Shown: positions 1 to 10,700, counted from the stretch's first letter. The stretch is 64,000 nt of DNA from Anaerolineales bacterium UBA6055 (GCA_002428985.1 DIYL01000021.1:1-64000), one strand, 5' to 3'. The notes: generated by a model from the sequence alone, not told the origin. Program-made: numbers and translations.

Positions 1-118
1 CTAGACTTTTCATGAGGATACCTGTGCTCTTGGTTTGGTTACTTCGAGCTTAATGCATTTTGCGTTCGGTTTCCTCTCTTAAACGAAACTCAGGTTCATT
101 AGGCGAAATATTGTAAGG

Positions 119-1090
119 TTATCCGTGCATTACTTTTTTGAGTACGGCATCGCGTTCGGTATTACAACGGATTCCGAGTGCAGTTGTTCCACCCAAGACA
201 TCAAACGCATGCACTCCACCGGGATAGACATGGACTTCTGTCGGAACACCCGCTTGAATAAGGCGATTGGCATAAGCGAGGTCTTCCGAAAGGAATAAAT
301 CGACATCACCAACAAGGATATAAGCAGGTGGCAATCCTTCAAGATTTTCGGTACGAGCAGGTGCTGCATATTTTGGTGTATTCTCTGTACCGGGTTCCAT
401 CCCAAGATAGGCACGCCAACCCAGTAAATTACTCTCACGCGACCAGACATAATGGTCAGTTGCTGGATCATCGGTCTGTTCAATATTGCGGTCATCAATC
501 ATCGGATAAATCAGCAACTGATATAATACAGGCACTTCACCGCGATCATGCGTGATTTGGGCTAATCCAGCACATAATCCGCCGCCAGCGCTCTGTCCAC
601 CAATCACAATCCGCTCTGGGTCTATCCCAAGCGATTCAGCGGAATCATACGTCCATTTGAGGGCGGTATAGCAATCTTCTAATGGAATTGGGAATGGATT
701 CTCGGGTGCAAGACGATAATCAACGGATACGACGACACAGTTGAACGCAAGGGCAAGAGAACTTGCGGTAGCATCGTCATCTTCCGCGCTATTCAGAACA
801 TATCCACCACCATGTATCCAGAATAGAGCAGGTAGCGTATCCGTTTTGCTTTGTGGCTGATACACGTGCACGGGAACATTATACGATCCATCGGCATAGG
901 GAGCTTCGTCGACCGTAATATCTATCCCTTCAATCGGTGGTGCGGCTGATTTCATTGCCGCCAGAACGGAGGCAATTCTTTCGCGAGTAAGGTCTATATC
1001 AGTTAAATCGATGACAAATCCGATTGATGTTAAGTAGTCTAAAATGGGTAACATTTCCGGGTCGACACGGTCTTTCATCACCATTGTCAT
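119..1090 (-). CDS. alpha/beta hydrolase, HSL-type esterase/lipase
   Basis: A 323-residue carboxylesterase of the hormone-sensitive-lipase (alpha/beta hydrolase_3) family, expected to hydrolyse short acyl esters in the cytoplasm. The oxyanion-hole motif HGGGY lies at about residues 93-97. The nucleophile elbow GQSAGG places the catalytic serine at about 167, the acid is probably D264 in GDVDLF, and the histidine is about H294 in GGVHAFD. Length is normal for the family and no signal peptide is seen. A Shine-Dalgarno GGAG lies 8-9 bases before the ATG. It follows the permease gene on the same strand but a strong terminator separates them. Downstream of the stop the frame stays open for about 22 more codons, which may be chance. 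The substrate is not predictable. Confidence 0.9.
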   Translation of the reverse strand: MTMVMKDRVDPEMLPILDYLTSIGFVIDLTDIDLTRERIASVLAAMKSAAPPIEGIDITVDEAPYADGSYNVPVHVYQPQSKTDTLPALFWIHGGGYVLNSAEDDDATASSLALAFNCVVVSVDYRLAPENPFPIPLEDCYTALKWTYDSAESLGIDPERIVIGGQSAGGGLCAGLAQITHDRGEVPVLYQLLIYPMIDDRNIEQTDDPATDHYVWSRESNLLGWRAYLGMEPGTENTPKYAAPARTENLEGLPPAYILVGDVDLFLSEDLAYANRLIQAGVPTEVHVYPGGVHAFDVLGGTTALGIRCNTERDAVLKKVMHG

Positions 1091-1117
1091 AAAAAATCTC
1101 CTAAATAATATTTAGTT

Positions 1118-1153
1118 AAAACAAAAAGCAGGTGAGTCGAAACCCACCTGCAT
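1118..1153 (-). terminator. rho-independent terminator after the APC permease gene
   Basis: Read on the minus strand, GCAGGTG pairs with CACCTGC (arms 1146-1152 and 1129-1135) around a 10-base loop and is followed directly by a T-rich tract. It lies between the permease stop codon and the esterase start, so the two genes are probably transcribed separately. Confidence 0.8.
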
Positions 1154-1164
1154 ACAACACTAGT

Positions 1165-3321
1165 TTAAGTTACGACTGGTTCTGGCGTATGCTCACCCAC
1201 ATATTCTTCATAGAGCCATTGAATATCATCAGGCTCACCGATAATCGTGATGCGATCATCATGTTCGAGCGTGGTACTCCCGCGTGGGAATATAATTTTA
1301 TCATCGCGACGAATCAGTGCAACCAATGTCCCTTCCGGCAAATTGAGGTTACGCATTTCTTTGCCGATAAGTTTGGATGTGCGCGTATTGTTGAGAATAA
1401 ACAATGTCAGGACGCGTTCGTCGTGGAGCAAAATCTCTTTGATTTCTTGCTCGTTTTCGGCGATTTCCCATGTGTGAACAAAATCATCCGTTTCCACATG
1501 ATTAATCAACTGTGCGATAATCCGTAGATGTTGCCCAGAGTTCGATTCCGGACTAATCACAAAGAATAACGCATTAACGCGGATTTTTTCTGTACCGCTA
1601 TCATGATCATGGTCGAGCAACACACCTTTTTCGCTACGTACAATAATAAGTTCAGTGTGGTCGATAGCTTGTAGGCGTTGATTTGGAATTGTTGCGCCAT
1701 GCTCCGTCAACGTATAGTTTTTGTTCATACTCTGGATGAAGTTAAATACCAGTTCATCTTCATCTAGCATCGGGTATTTTTGTGTGAGTAAGCGGGACAC
1801 ACGCATCGAAATATCGATAATACTGCGTTCTTCGTGCATATCGATAACTTGTGCACGCGTTACTACTTCGCTAAACGGATCTTCTTCGCGTACGCCTTTT
1901 TCGCGCAAAATTTCATGAAGTTCCGTCTCGATACCCTCGTATCGTCGCTCACCTAAGTTAGCGAACCAGTGGAAAACTGCGCCATGCCGTACAACCTTTT
2001 TACTGGCGTAGTATAAATACCATACGATGGTAAAACTAATAACAACCATGGTTAGTGCGAGTGCATCCGCCCCGATATATGACAATAAGAAGAGCGACGC
2101 AAAAATCCCATGAATTTGCATCCATGGATACAACGGTGTGCGGAAGACCGGATCATAGAATTCGATCTTACTCTCACGCATGACGATTACAGCAAGGTTC
2201 ACCAGCATAAAGATGATGAGTTGGAAGGTACTTGCAACTTTCGCAATTGTGGACTCATCCAGAAGCAAGATCGCAAAAATCATAAGCGCGGAGGTCACAA
2301 CAATGGAGAAAACAGGGGTATTGGTTCGTTCGCTGATGCCAGAGAACGCATTCGGCAACAAACGATCACGCCCCATCGCCAGTGGATAGCGTGATGCTGC
2401 CAGAATACCTGCATTACCAGTAGATGCAAATGCAGCCACTGCTGCCGCAACGACTAACAATGTCCCAATGTCGCCGGGTAACCAGCCAAGCGCTACACCT
2501 GCTGCGTCAGCTACTGGTGTCAAACTCGTTTGAAATTGCACTGGATCCAGAACAACCGTCATAATCGCAATGCCCACCACATAGATGATGGTTGTCGAAA
2601 TAATGGATAGGGTCATCCCCAACGGAATATTACGCCCGGGGTTTTTAACTTCCTCAGACACACTGGCTATTTTTGTTAAACCCGCATATGAGACAAATAC
2701 AAACCCGACAGTACCGAACAACCCCGCGATTCCATCTAAGAGGAAGGGTTCTTCGCTAACAGCTGTTGAAATTTCCATACCCATTGCCGCGAAAATCCCA
2801 CCAACAAGATAGACACTCATCACCAATATAAGCACAATGATCAAGATGCGCTGTAGGCTAGTGGTCTCTTTCGCGCCAAAGATGTTGAGTACCATAAAAG
2901 CAATGGTCAAAATGACCGCTACAAATTGAATATTGACCTGCACAAATAACGCAAGATAGGCTCCCATCCCAATCAATGCGAATGCGCTTTTAAGCGTCAA
3001 TGCGAGATATGTTCCCGTTCCACCGATTGTACCGACAAGTGGTCCCATCGCACGATCAAGAAAATAGTAGTCTCCCCCTGCGCGTGGCATTGCCGTTGAC
3101 AATTCTGCCATACTAAACATCGCTGGCAGCATCAAAAAGCCAGCGATCAAATAAGCCAAGGCGACTGATGGTCCGGTTTGAGCGGCTGCTAAACCTGGTA
3201 ATAAAAAGAACCCTGAGCTAAACATTGCGCCTGTACAAATTGCATAGACATCAAATAGCCCGAGCTCCTTTTTGAGTTTCCCTGCTGATTCTGATACTTT
3301 GTTTGCTACATTTGTGGCCAC
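1165..3321 (-). CDS. APC-superfamily permease with EIIA-like and RCK_C (TrkA-C) tails
   Basis: A 718-residue amino-acid/polyamine/organocation permease of the inner membrane. Residues about 25-440 hold some 12 hydrophobic segments typical of APC transporters. A soluble tail of about 270 residues follows. Residues about 480-640 resemble a PTS EIIA type-2 domain, but where EIIA has the phosphorylated His in an IPHAR-like motif this protein reads IPNQR (Asn about 547), so phosphotransfer is unlikely. Residues about 645-708 look like an RCK_C domain (GKEMRNLNLPEG through IIGEPDD), a ligand-binding module of potassium and anion transporters. Transport activity is therefore probably gated by a bound small molecule. 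The substrate is unknown. The gene is divergent from the malic enzyme gene across a 247-base gap. Confidence 0.85.
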   Translation of the reverse strand: MATNVANKVSESAGKLKKELGLFDVYAICTGAMFSSGFFLLPGLAAAQTGPSVALAYLIAGFLMLPAMFSMAELSTAMPRAGGDYYFLDRAMGPLVGTIGGTGTYLALTLKSAFALIGMGAYLALFVQVNIQFVAVILTIAFMVLNIFGAKETTSLQRILIIVLILVMSVYLVGGIFAAMGMEISTAVSEEPFLLDGIAGLFGTVGFVFVSYAGLTKIASVSEEVKNPGRNIPLGMTLSIISTTIIYVVGIAIMTVVLDPVQFQTSLTPVADAAGVALGWLPGDIGTLLVVAAAVAAFASTGNAGILAASRYPLAMGRDRLLPNAFSGISERTNTPVFSIVVTSALMIFAILLLDESTIAKVASTFQLIIFMLVNLAVIVMRESKIEFYDPVFRTPLYPWMQIHGIFASLFLLSYIGADALALTMVVISFTIVWYLYYASKKVVRHGAVFHWFANLGERRYEGIETELHEILREKGVREEDPFSEVVTRAQVIDMHEERSIIDISMRVSRLLTQKYPMLDEDELVFNFIQSMNKNYTLTEHGATIPNQRLQAIDHTELIIVRSEKGVLLDHDHDSGTEKIRVNALFFVISPESNSGQHLRIIAQLINHVETDDFVHTWEIAENEQEIKEILLHDERVLTLFILNNTRTSKLIGKEMRNLNLPEGTLVALIRRDDKIIFPRGSTTLEHDDRITIIGEPDDIQWLYEEYVGEHTPEPVVT

Positions 3322-3515
3322 GTATCATCCCTTTCTATATGGTTTGCAGTGATTGTGTATTGGTTTTTAAATTGAGTGGGACAAATTACAATTGTTATAA
3401 ATGTTTATAATCAGTTATATCACTATTTATATGAGGAATCTTCTTTATTAATTAAACCCTCACCTATTTAGTTAGGGTGTTTGATACTTCCCCGTGTCTA
3501 AAGGACTTTATATGG

Positions 3516-3563
3516 TGTTATATAATACCGACAGATAAGATACACAAACTCAGACACGAGGAG
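3516..3563 (+). promoter_or_regulatory. candidate -10 element and ribosome binding site of the malic enzyme gene
   Basis: A perfect TATAAT lies at 3521-3526 and an AGGAG at 3559-3563, five bases before the ATG at 3569. No good -35 hexamer is found at the usual distance; TTGATA at 3481-3486 is too far upstream. The 3322-3568 gap must also hold the divergent promoter of the permease gene, which I could not place. Confidence 0.35.
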
Positions 3564-3568
3564 CAACG

Positions 3569-5827
3569 ATGGCATCATTTACGCGTAAAGAGGCACTCGA
3601 TTATCACCGTGAGGGTCGCCCTGGTAAAATTCAGGTCACCCCCACCAAACCTCTCAATAGCCAACTTGACTTATCATTAGCATATTCACCGGGTGTTGCC
3701 GAGGCAGTACGAGAAATCGTCAAAGACCCACTCACTGTCTTCGAGATGACTGCAAAAGCCAATTTAGTCGCCGTTGTTTCAAATGGGTCGGCGATTCTTG
3801 GCTTGGGCAATCAAGGTCCCGAAGCGTCAAAACCTGTTATGGAAGGGAAAGGCGTTCTTTTCAAAAAATTTGCCGATATTGATGTATTCGACATCGAAAT
3901 TGATGCGACCACAGCGGATGAAATTATCGCTAGTGTGAAGTCGATGGCGCCGACATTTGGCGGGATTAACTTGGAGGACATCAAAGCGCCCGAATGTTTT
4001 ATCGTTGAGCAAACCTTGCAAGAATTGCTCGATATTCCCGTGTTCCATGATGATCAACACGGAACAGCCATTATCACAGGAGCGGCATTGATTAATGCCT
4101 GTAAATTGACTGAGCGTGAATTTGACGACTTGCATGTTGTGATCGTCGGTGCAGGTGCGGCTGCAATTGCTACGGCCAACTTCTATGTGACCTTAGGGGT
4201 ACAGCGTGAAAATATCATCATGGCGGATATTCACGGCATCGTCTATAAAGGACGTGAAATTGACATGGACGAATACAAAGGTGCATTTGCAACTTCGCGC
4301 CCGATTCGTACTGTCAAAGAAGCATTAGTCGGTGCTGATGTTGTAGTTGGGTTGTCAGCAGCAGGTGCGATCAAAGCGGACTGGCTCAAAGGTATGAAGC
4401 CGAACCCAATCATCCTGACGATGGCAAACCCTACCCCCGAAATTATGCCCGAAGAAACCCGCGCTGTCCGCCCCGATGCAATCGTTGGTACTGGACGCAG
4501 TGACTATCCTAACCAAGTGAATAATGTACTCGGCTTTCCGTTTATCTTTCGCGGCGCATTAGATGTCTATGCCGAACGCATCAATGAAGAAATGAAAATG
4601 GCGGCTGCCCAAGCATTAGCGCAACTCGCGCATGAAGATGTGCCTGATAGTGTTCTAACTGCCTACAGCGAGACATCGATCAAATTCGGACGCGACTATC
4701 TCATCCCCAAACCACTCGACCCACGTGTTTTGTTGTGGATTGCTCCAGCAGTTGCCGAAGCAGCGATGGAATCTGGGGTAGCACGCCGTCAGATTGACCT
4801 ACATGAATATCGTGAAATCTTGATTGCGCGTCAAGGGGCTGGACGACAGGTACGCCAGAGTATTATCAATCGCGCGCGTTCTGGTCAAAAGCGTCGGATT
4901 GTCTTCCCAGAAGGTGAAGAAGCCAAAATTATCCGCGCCGCCCTCCAAGTACAAGATGAAGGCATTGGTGAACCGATTCTGATGGGTCGACCTGCGAAAA
5001 TTCAAGCTAAGATTGAAGAACTCGGTCTCAAATTTAAGCCGAATATATTCGATCACTACTATGCTGATAACACATATGAATACGTCGACATCCTCTACAA
5101 GCTACGCCAACGCAAAGGTGTCACATATGGTAAAGCACGTTCACTTGTTCGTCAGCGCAATTATTATGCATCGATTATGGTAAAAAATGGTGATGCGGAT
5201 GCCATGGTCAGCGGTTTAACCTACGAATACCCCGATGTAATCCGTCCGGCACTTGAAGTGTTTGGTACGCAAGACGGCGCAACCCGTGCCTCTGGTGTGT
5301 ATTTGATGATTATTGAAGGACGCGTCTACTTGTTTACCGATGCCACTGTCAATATCGACCCCAATGCCGAAACCTTAGCCGAAATTGCCATTCTTGCCAA
5401 CGACTTTGCAAAGACACTTGGGATTGAACCACGCGTAGCAATGCTGTCATTCTCGAATTTTGGCTCAACACCGCATCCACAGAGCCTCAAAGTCCGTGAT
5501 GGTTTGCACATCGTCCAACAGAAACGTCCCGACATCGTGATAGACGGCGAGATGCAAGCTGATACAGCCGTTGTCGCTGATATTGTCGAGCAACGCTATC
5601 CGTTTAGCGCGGTTAAGTCAGCGAATGTACTCGTCTTTCCAAATTTAGATGCCGCCAATAGCTCATATAAATTATTGTCGCGTCTGACCCAATCACAGGC
5701 AATCGGTCCGATTTTGCTCGGCATGGGTGCGCCGGTACATGTCTTGCAGGCCGGTGACGATGTCGAAGATATTGTCGCGATTGCAGCCGTCGCTGCGATG
5801 GATGCCAATAGTCGGGGCATAGACTAA
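3569..5827 (+). CDS. maeB: NADP-dependent malic enzyme with C-terminal phosphotransacetylase-like domain (MaeB type)
   Basis: A 752-residue cytoplasmic enzyme that decarboxylates malate oxidatively to pyruvate with NAD(P). Residues 1 to about 410 form the malic enzyme part: N-terminal domain with YSPGVAEA and the metal-binding stretch EDIKAPECF, then a Rossmann domain with VGAGAAAIA. Residues about 430-752 form a phosphotransacetylase-like domain beginning near KRRIVFPEGEE. In this class that domain is generally regulatory (acetyl-CoA control) rather than a working transacetylase. The length matches the hybrid MaeB class of about 750-770 residues. The start is set by AGGAG five bases upstream. 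A weak hairpin follows the stop. The gene has no functional partner nearby and appears to be transcribed alone. Confidence 0.96.
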   Translation: MASFTRKEALDYHREGRPGKIQVTPTKPLNSQLDLSLAYSPGVAEAVREIVKDPLTVFEMTAKANLVAVVSNGSAILGLGNQGPEASKPVMEGKGVLFKKFADIDVFDIEIDATTADEIIASVKSMAPTFGGINLEDIKAPECFIVEQTLQELLDIPVFHDDQHGTAIITGAALINACKLTEREFDDLHVVIVGAGAAAIATANFYVTLGVQRENIIMADIHGIVYKGREIDMDEYKGAFATSRPIRTVKEALVGADVVVGLSAAGAIKADWLKGMKPNPIILTMANPTPEIMPEETRAVRPDAIVGTGRSDYPNQVNNVLGFPFIFRGALDVYAERINEEMKMAAAQALAQLAHEDVPDSVLTAYSETSIKFGRDYLIPKPLDPRVLLWIAPAVAEAAMESGVARRQIDLHEYREILIARQGAGRQVRQSIINRARSGQKRRIVFPEGEEAKIIRAALQVQDEGIGEPILMGRPAKIQAKIEELGLKFKPNIFDHYYADNTYEYVDILYKLRQRKGVTYGKARSLVRQRNYYASIMVKNGDADAMVSGLTYEYPDVIRPALEVFGTQDGATRASGVYLMIIEGRVYLFTDATVNIDPNAETLAEIAILANDFAKTLGIEPRVAMLSFSNFGSTPHPQSLKVRDGLHIVQQKRPDIVIDGEMQADTAVVADIVEQRYPFSAVKSANVLVFPNLDAANSSYKLLSRLTQSQAIGPILLGMGAPVHVLQAGDDVEDIVAIAAVAAMDANSRGID

Positions 5828-5840
5828 CTCTTCTTTATCT

Positions 5841-5873
5841 AGGACGGTATCAATCACAATTTTTGCCGTCCTT
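5841..5873 (+). terminator. possible terminator after the malic enzyme gene
   Basis: AGGACGG (5841-5847) pairs with CCGTCCT (5866-5872) around an 18-base loop that can close by two more pairs. Only a weak T-rich stretch follows, and the right arm overlaps the candidate -35 of the next gene, so it may be weak or not a terminator. Confidence 0.35.
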
Positions 5874-5893
5874 ATGCTTAACTTTGCTATAAT
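5863..5893 (+). promoter_or_regulatory. candidate promoter of the Uma2 gene
   Basis: TTGCCG (5863-5868) and a perfect TATAAT (5888-5893) are separated by 19 bases, slightly long for a sigma-70 type promoter. The start codon of the Uma2 gene follows 27 bases after the -10 element. Confidence 0.4.
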
Positions 5894-5920
5894 AGAGACA
5901 GTCAATCATACGAGGTGTCT

Positions 5921-6508
5921 ATGTCTGCAAATCCCCAAATGACAAAAATGACAATCGCTGAATATCTAGAATATGAGCGCAATAGTGATATTAAGCATGA
6001 ATATCTTCAGAGTGAAGTCTACGCAATGGCTGGCGCAAGTCCCAATCATAATCGTTTGACCTTTCGCCTTGGATCACGTATTGATAATCACATTGAGGGT
6101 AAAGGCTGTGAAGGATTTAGTGGTGATCAGTTAGTTTATATTGAAAAAGCTGACACATATTTTTATCCAGATATCAGTGTGACATGTAATAAACCTGAAT
6201 TTACTGATGATAATCCGCAAGCACTAAAAAACCCTCAAGTTATCATTGAAGTCTTATCTCCTTCGACTCAGGAATTTGATAAAGATGAAAAATTTACAAT
6301 TTATCGCAAAATCCAATCTTTCCGTGAATATGTGCTTGTTTGGCAAGATAAAGCCAGAATTGTCAGCTACTATCTGAATGATGATGGGCAATGGGAATTT
6401 AATGATGTGACCGGACTCGACTCAAGCATCACTCTCAAGTCAATTGACTGCACCTTACCCCTTGCAGATATATACCAGAATGTGACATTTGAGGAATCAG
6501 GAGACTAA
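5921..6508 (+). CDS. Uma2-family restriction-endonuclease-like protein (DUF820)
   Basis: A protein of about 195 residues with the PD-(D/E)xK nuclease fold of the Uma2 (DUF820) family, abundant in Cyanobacteria and Chloroflexota. The family start MTIAEYLEYE and the KHEYLQSEVYAMAG strand are clear. The metal-binding core is the Asp of YPDIS and the Glu of VIIEVLSPST, with the downstream lysine region DKDEKFTIYRKI. The ATG at 5921 is preferred over a GTG at 5915 because a GAGG lies 5-6 bases before it. The family's biological role is not established; many are suspected to belong to mobile or defence-associated repertoires. The next gene begins four bases after the stop, so the two may be cotranscribed. 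Confidence 0.85.
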   Translation: MSANPQMTKMTIAEYLEYERNSDIKHEYLQSEVYAMAGASPNHNRLTFRLGSRIDNHIEGKGCEGFSGDQLVYIEKADTYFYPDISVTCNKPEFTDDNPQALKNPQVIIEVLSPSTQEFDKDEKFTIYRKIQSFREYVLVWQDKARIVSYYLNDDGQWEFNDVTGLDSSITLKSIDCTLPLADIYQNVTFEESGD

Positions 6509-6512
6509 TCCA

Positions 6513-6914
6513 ATGAACGATGCGATTAAACAAGCACTCGAAACTGACCGCACCATCGACATTATCACAACAGGCGCCAAGACAGGCTTGCAACGCACAA
6601 CTGAAATCTGGTTCAACAAGATCAACGAACGCATTATTATCTGTGGTACGCCGGGTGCAGAAATTGATGAAAATGTCTACAAACCGCGCGATTGGCTGGC
6701 GAACTTAAAGGCCAATCCCAACTTCACATTTGTACTGAAAGAGTCAATTCATGCCGAATTGCCTGCCAAAGCAGTTGAAATTACTGATGCTGACGACCGA
6801 CGGACGATTATGAGTGCACCGCAAACCCAATGGTATCGTAATCAAGTCGATTCAGTTGATGTGCTAGTGCAACATAGTCCGATTGTCGAAGTTTTCTTTG
6901 AAGATAAGACATAA
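6513..6914 (+). CDS. nitroreductase / deazaflavin-dependent oxidoreductase-like protein (FDOR family)
   Basis: A protein of about 133 residues resembling the deazaflavin(F420)-dependent nitroreductase family, a split beta-barrel flavin-binding fold. Characteristic stretches are IITTGAKTGLQRTTEIWF near the N-terminus and the central ICGTPGAEIDENVYKPRDWL, where this family binds cofactor. The start at 6513 is chosen because AGGAG lies 8 bases upstream; an open frame extends to 6489 but overlaps the Uma2 gene. It could bind F420, FMN or haem-like ligands; the sequence alone does not decide. It sits directly behind Uma2 and ahead of a small membrane protein. Confidence 0.75.
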   Translation: MNDAIKQALETDRTIDIITTGAKTGLQRTTEIWFNKINERIIICGTPGAEIDENVYKPRDWLANLKANPNFTFVLKESIHAELPAKAVEITDADDRRTIMSAPQTQWYRNQVDSVDVLVQHSPIVEVFFEDKT

Positions 6915-6947
6915 TCTAGTCTATTGTGGTCATCGAGGAGATATTGT

Positions 6948-7709
6948 GTGAATCCGTTACTGATTGGTATTGGCATAGTTGGCTGTATGCTATTGCTGTA
7001 TTTCTGGTGGAGAAGGCGACAGATCGGATCAGCAAATTTCCAAATCGCGCTCGAGATGGCATATGTCAATCCATCTAATGATGGGGCATTGCCAACACCC
7101 GATAAAATTCAATATCTTAAACCTGTGTCTACTGATAGTTTGGATTATGTGTATGCGAATCACCTGATGACCCAACCGACCCTCAAAATCATAAACGATG
7201 CAGACACAACATATAACGACCTCGTTATCGAAGTTGAGTGTCAATATACAACCGATACATCAGGGTATATGTGGCATCCTTATCTCGAATTTGCACAGAT
7301 CAGACTGCCCTTGGATTTACCCCTACAGTGGGCATCTTTGAAAGATATGACCATCGACCAACTCGGCTCAAACCAAACTGCCATCATCACTGCCGAGCCG
7401 TTAGAAGCGTTGTTGGTACAGCTTTATACACAATCTTATTGGGAAGCAAATAATCCGAGCTCTACGGATAGTGATGTCACTCTACTACCGCAGATGGTGC
7501 AGAATAATCTATTCGGATTAGCGACTATCGGCGACAGTGACAGCCCTGTTTTCTTGAATATGAATGATCGCATGCGGTTGCGATTTACGGTCAATATTCC
7601 ACGCTACCAAATAAAGCACCTCTTTGTATTTCGCCCCATCATCAAAAACAGTAAAACAATCCAGAAACAAACGCGCGGGATTCTGGTCGGTTGGGCATTG
7701 GTGGAATAA
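6948..7709 (+). CDS. membrane-anchored hypothetical protein
   Basis: About 253 residues with one N-terminal transmembrane helix (residues about 3-20) followed by an Arg-rich stop-transfer stretch WWRRRQ. The rest is a soluble domain without a family I recognise. The start is a GTG at 6948, supported by GAGGAG seven bases upstream; the frame is open to 6924 but without a ribosome binding site. The soluble part has alternating hydrophobic strands and no obvious catalytic motif. It runs toward the convergent YfhO-flippase gene, whose stop is 12 bases away. Function unknown. Confidence 0.7.
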   Translation: MNPLLIGIGIVGCMLLLYFWWRRRQIGSANFQIALEMAYVNPSNDGALPTPDKIQYLKPVSTDSLDYVYANHLMTQPTLKIINDADTTYNDLVIEVECQYTTDTSGYMWHPYLEFAQIRLPLDLPLQWASLKDMTIDQLGSNQTAIITAEPLEALLVQLYTQSYWEANNPSSTDSDVTLLPQMVQNNLFGLATIGDSDSPVFLNMNDRMRLRFTVNIPRYQIKHLFVFRPIIKNSKTIQKQTRGILVGWALVE

Positions 7710-7721
7710 AGCTCATTTAAT

Positions 7722-10700
7722 CTAAGAATCCTCTTTATCCATCGGGTGCTCCCACTTCTGATGAGGAATCACCATATGACGGCGTTTGTCACCGAGTATC
7801 GTTAATACTAAATTGGACTTCGCAATTCGGTCAGGTAGCATCGTCAGTAATTGATCGAGTTCAGCATAATCTAGCGGACGTAACAACACCAGTGCCACCA
7901 CATATAAAATTCCACCGACGATCAATGCGGGCAGTGGTTGTGCATTCCATAACACCAACACACCAATCATGGCGGTCACCGCGACAATGGGTCGCCATAA
8001 TAAGCTAAACATATTGAATGGAGCGAGTTTGCCACGCAACAAGTAGATAAATGGCAAGAATAGCACCATCTCTGATAAAATCGTCGCGACTGCCGCCGCC
8101 TGAAAATTAAATTGCGGAATAAACAGGATATTCACGACAATATTGAATGTCACTGCGCCGACAAACGCTCGCGTAATCATGCGCTGGAGACCAACTGCAA
8201 TCAGCACATATTGCGTCAGACTATTCATCCAACCGAAGGGAATACTCCAAATCATCAATTGGAGCGCAATCACCCCATTGGGCACATATTGTGCACCACC
8301 TAAAATTAACGTCAACGGTTCTGCTAATGCAGTAAATGCAACCGCAACGGGTAATGTAATCGCAAATAGCAGTTTGATACCAAATGTGTAGGTGCGTGTT
8401 AATGCGGGAATATCTTCTTTAGCTTGACGTGACATGACGGGGAATAATGCTTGTGTGAAAAATGCAGGTACGATATTAATCGCCAGCAACCATTTATAAG
8501 CGGTGCTGTACTGCGCGACTATCACCGCACCCTTCATCGCCTGCAAAATTACGATGTCGATCTGGAAGAAAATCGTCGCCAAGAAATGATTGAGCATCAA
8601 CGGGAAGCTCTCGGTCACCATCTCACGGATCAATGCGCGATCGGGTAATTTATTCGCTATCTGCCCGATGAATTTACGCCCCGCCCAGACCAACACCACA
8701 AATGTCAGAATATTATTAAGGATGCTCACAGCCGCAATCCCCACAATCCCATAGCCGAGCATCAACACAATCACTCCGAAGATAGCTTTGTTCATGGTGG
8801 TAATTGTCGCAATCGCAGCCGGTTTTTCAGCTTGTTCATTGGCATAAAATAGCGAGGTCATACCTTTGGAAAGACTCGCAGGGAACAACCCGAGATATAG
8901 CAACCCAATCGCAATCAGCCCATCAGATGTAATCGCTTCTGCACCGGAACTCTGGAATAAAAACAGGAATCCGGCAAGTAGAGGTACACCCGCAAAGCTC
9001 AATAACACACGGAACAGCGATGTATTATAGAAATAATGTCCGGCTTGGTCTTTTTTCTGAGATGCTTCACGAATGAGAAACAGGTCCAGCCCGAAGTTTG
9101 TGAAAATATCAAACCAGACGAATACAACCACCGCAAAGTTATAAATCCCAATGTCTAAGGGTATTAATAGGCGATACATGACAATCGCAAAGACAAAATC
9201 AATGCCACGATTAAACAAGTTGAGGATAATCGGCGCGATACTATTACGGGCGACTTTAGCAACCCCTGATGAATCATCCGTATTGATACCCACATAAGAC
9301 CGCCAGAACCATGTACCCATCAAAAAGGCGATAAACGCAACACTAATAACCGACCCAAATAACCCGACTTGAAAGCTTGCAGGGCTGTACACAAGGCGGA
9401 CAGTCCACTCACCTTCGGTTAGTTGTACACCCTGAAAATTCGCCATCACCAACTGCACATTAACAGCTGATTCAGCATCTTCGCCAGATCCTTGTGGACG
9501 GACAAATGCCCGCCATCCCGGCGCATAGGTCTCACTGACAACCAACCAAGCATCATCATCAAGGCTGACATCAATAAATTTTTCGCGTCCGCTATCCGCT
9601 GTAATTGGGGCGGCATCATACTCTGGAACTTCCAACACATCAGATGGCGTCTGGAAGAGACTGTAGTCAAATTCACCATTTGCATCCGGTAACCAGCGTA
9701 CATCCCAATCATCACTATCGACGACAAAGGCGCGGGGCATAACCGAGTCATTTTCCCAAATCGACACCGCTTCATCTTGCCGTACTCGTATATATCCCTC
9801 GACATCAATCTCAACATCAGGATAGGTGAGGACATAGCGAATATTGAATAGGTCGAACAACGGTGCATCTAAAACAGCTGTATATCCACCAGCATAATTC
9901 TGATTATCGGATACTCTGACAGGTGAGATTCGATTAAAGTCAAGTCCATCCTGCAAGTATAAGGCACGCATCGTCGCCACATACTGCGCAGAAATGATGC
10001 TATCGTATCCACGGACATCATCTAAACCATAGCTCCAGCCCATATTGGCATTGAGGATACTATTGCGGCTAGGGTCTTCTAGTGTCGTGATGCGGAAGTC
10101 ATCCTCTTGACCCTGCAAAAATTCGACTGCTGGCGGTGTAAAATCCAACAACAACGGGTCAGATGCCGGATTAAATCCATAGCTTGCAATCAACAAATCA
10201 ACCCCAGTGATAACCACAGCCAACATCATCCATAAGAGCTTGCGCTGTTTACGTCCCACCAACCACAAAATGATCCCGCTCAGGGTCAACATCACACCGA
10301 ATATCAAGATGTGGGGGAATTGATAGCTGTAAAACATGCGTCCATCCGCAAACGCGCGGTTAGCTAATGCCATACTCTCGACGATTTGATTAAATAAGGA
10401 TTCAAAACTGTCAAACCCGACATATGTGATACCCAATCCTAACAAGACACATATCCCAAATAAACTTGCGATATATCCCAAATTTATCCCAAGTTTGTCC
10501 TTTGTATCACCTTGTGAGAGTAGATTTATCCCAATTCCAGCTAATACAGATACTGCCAACGTCACACCAAAAATCCAGCGGAACGGGGAATTGAGCTGAT
10601 TGATACCCGGTAACGCAAACATAGCAGCATACGTCGGTAACCCGAACATAAACGACAATGAAATGAGCATCAAAATCGTAAAAATCACCATATATTGTAT

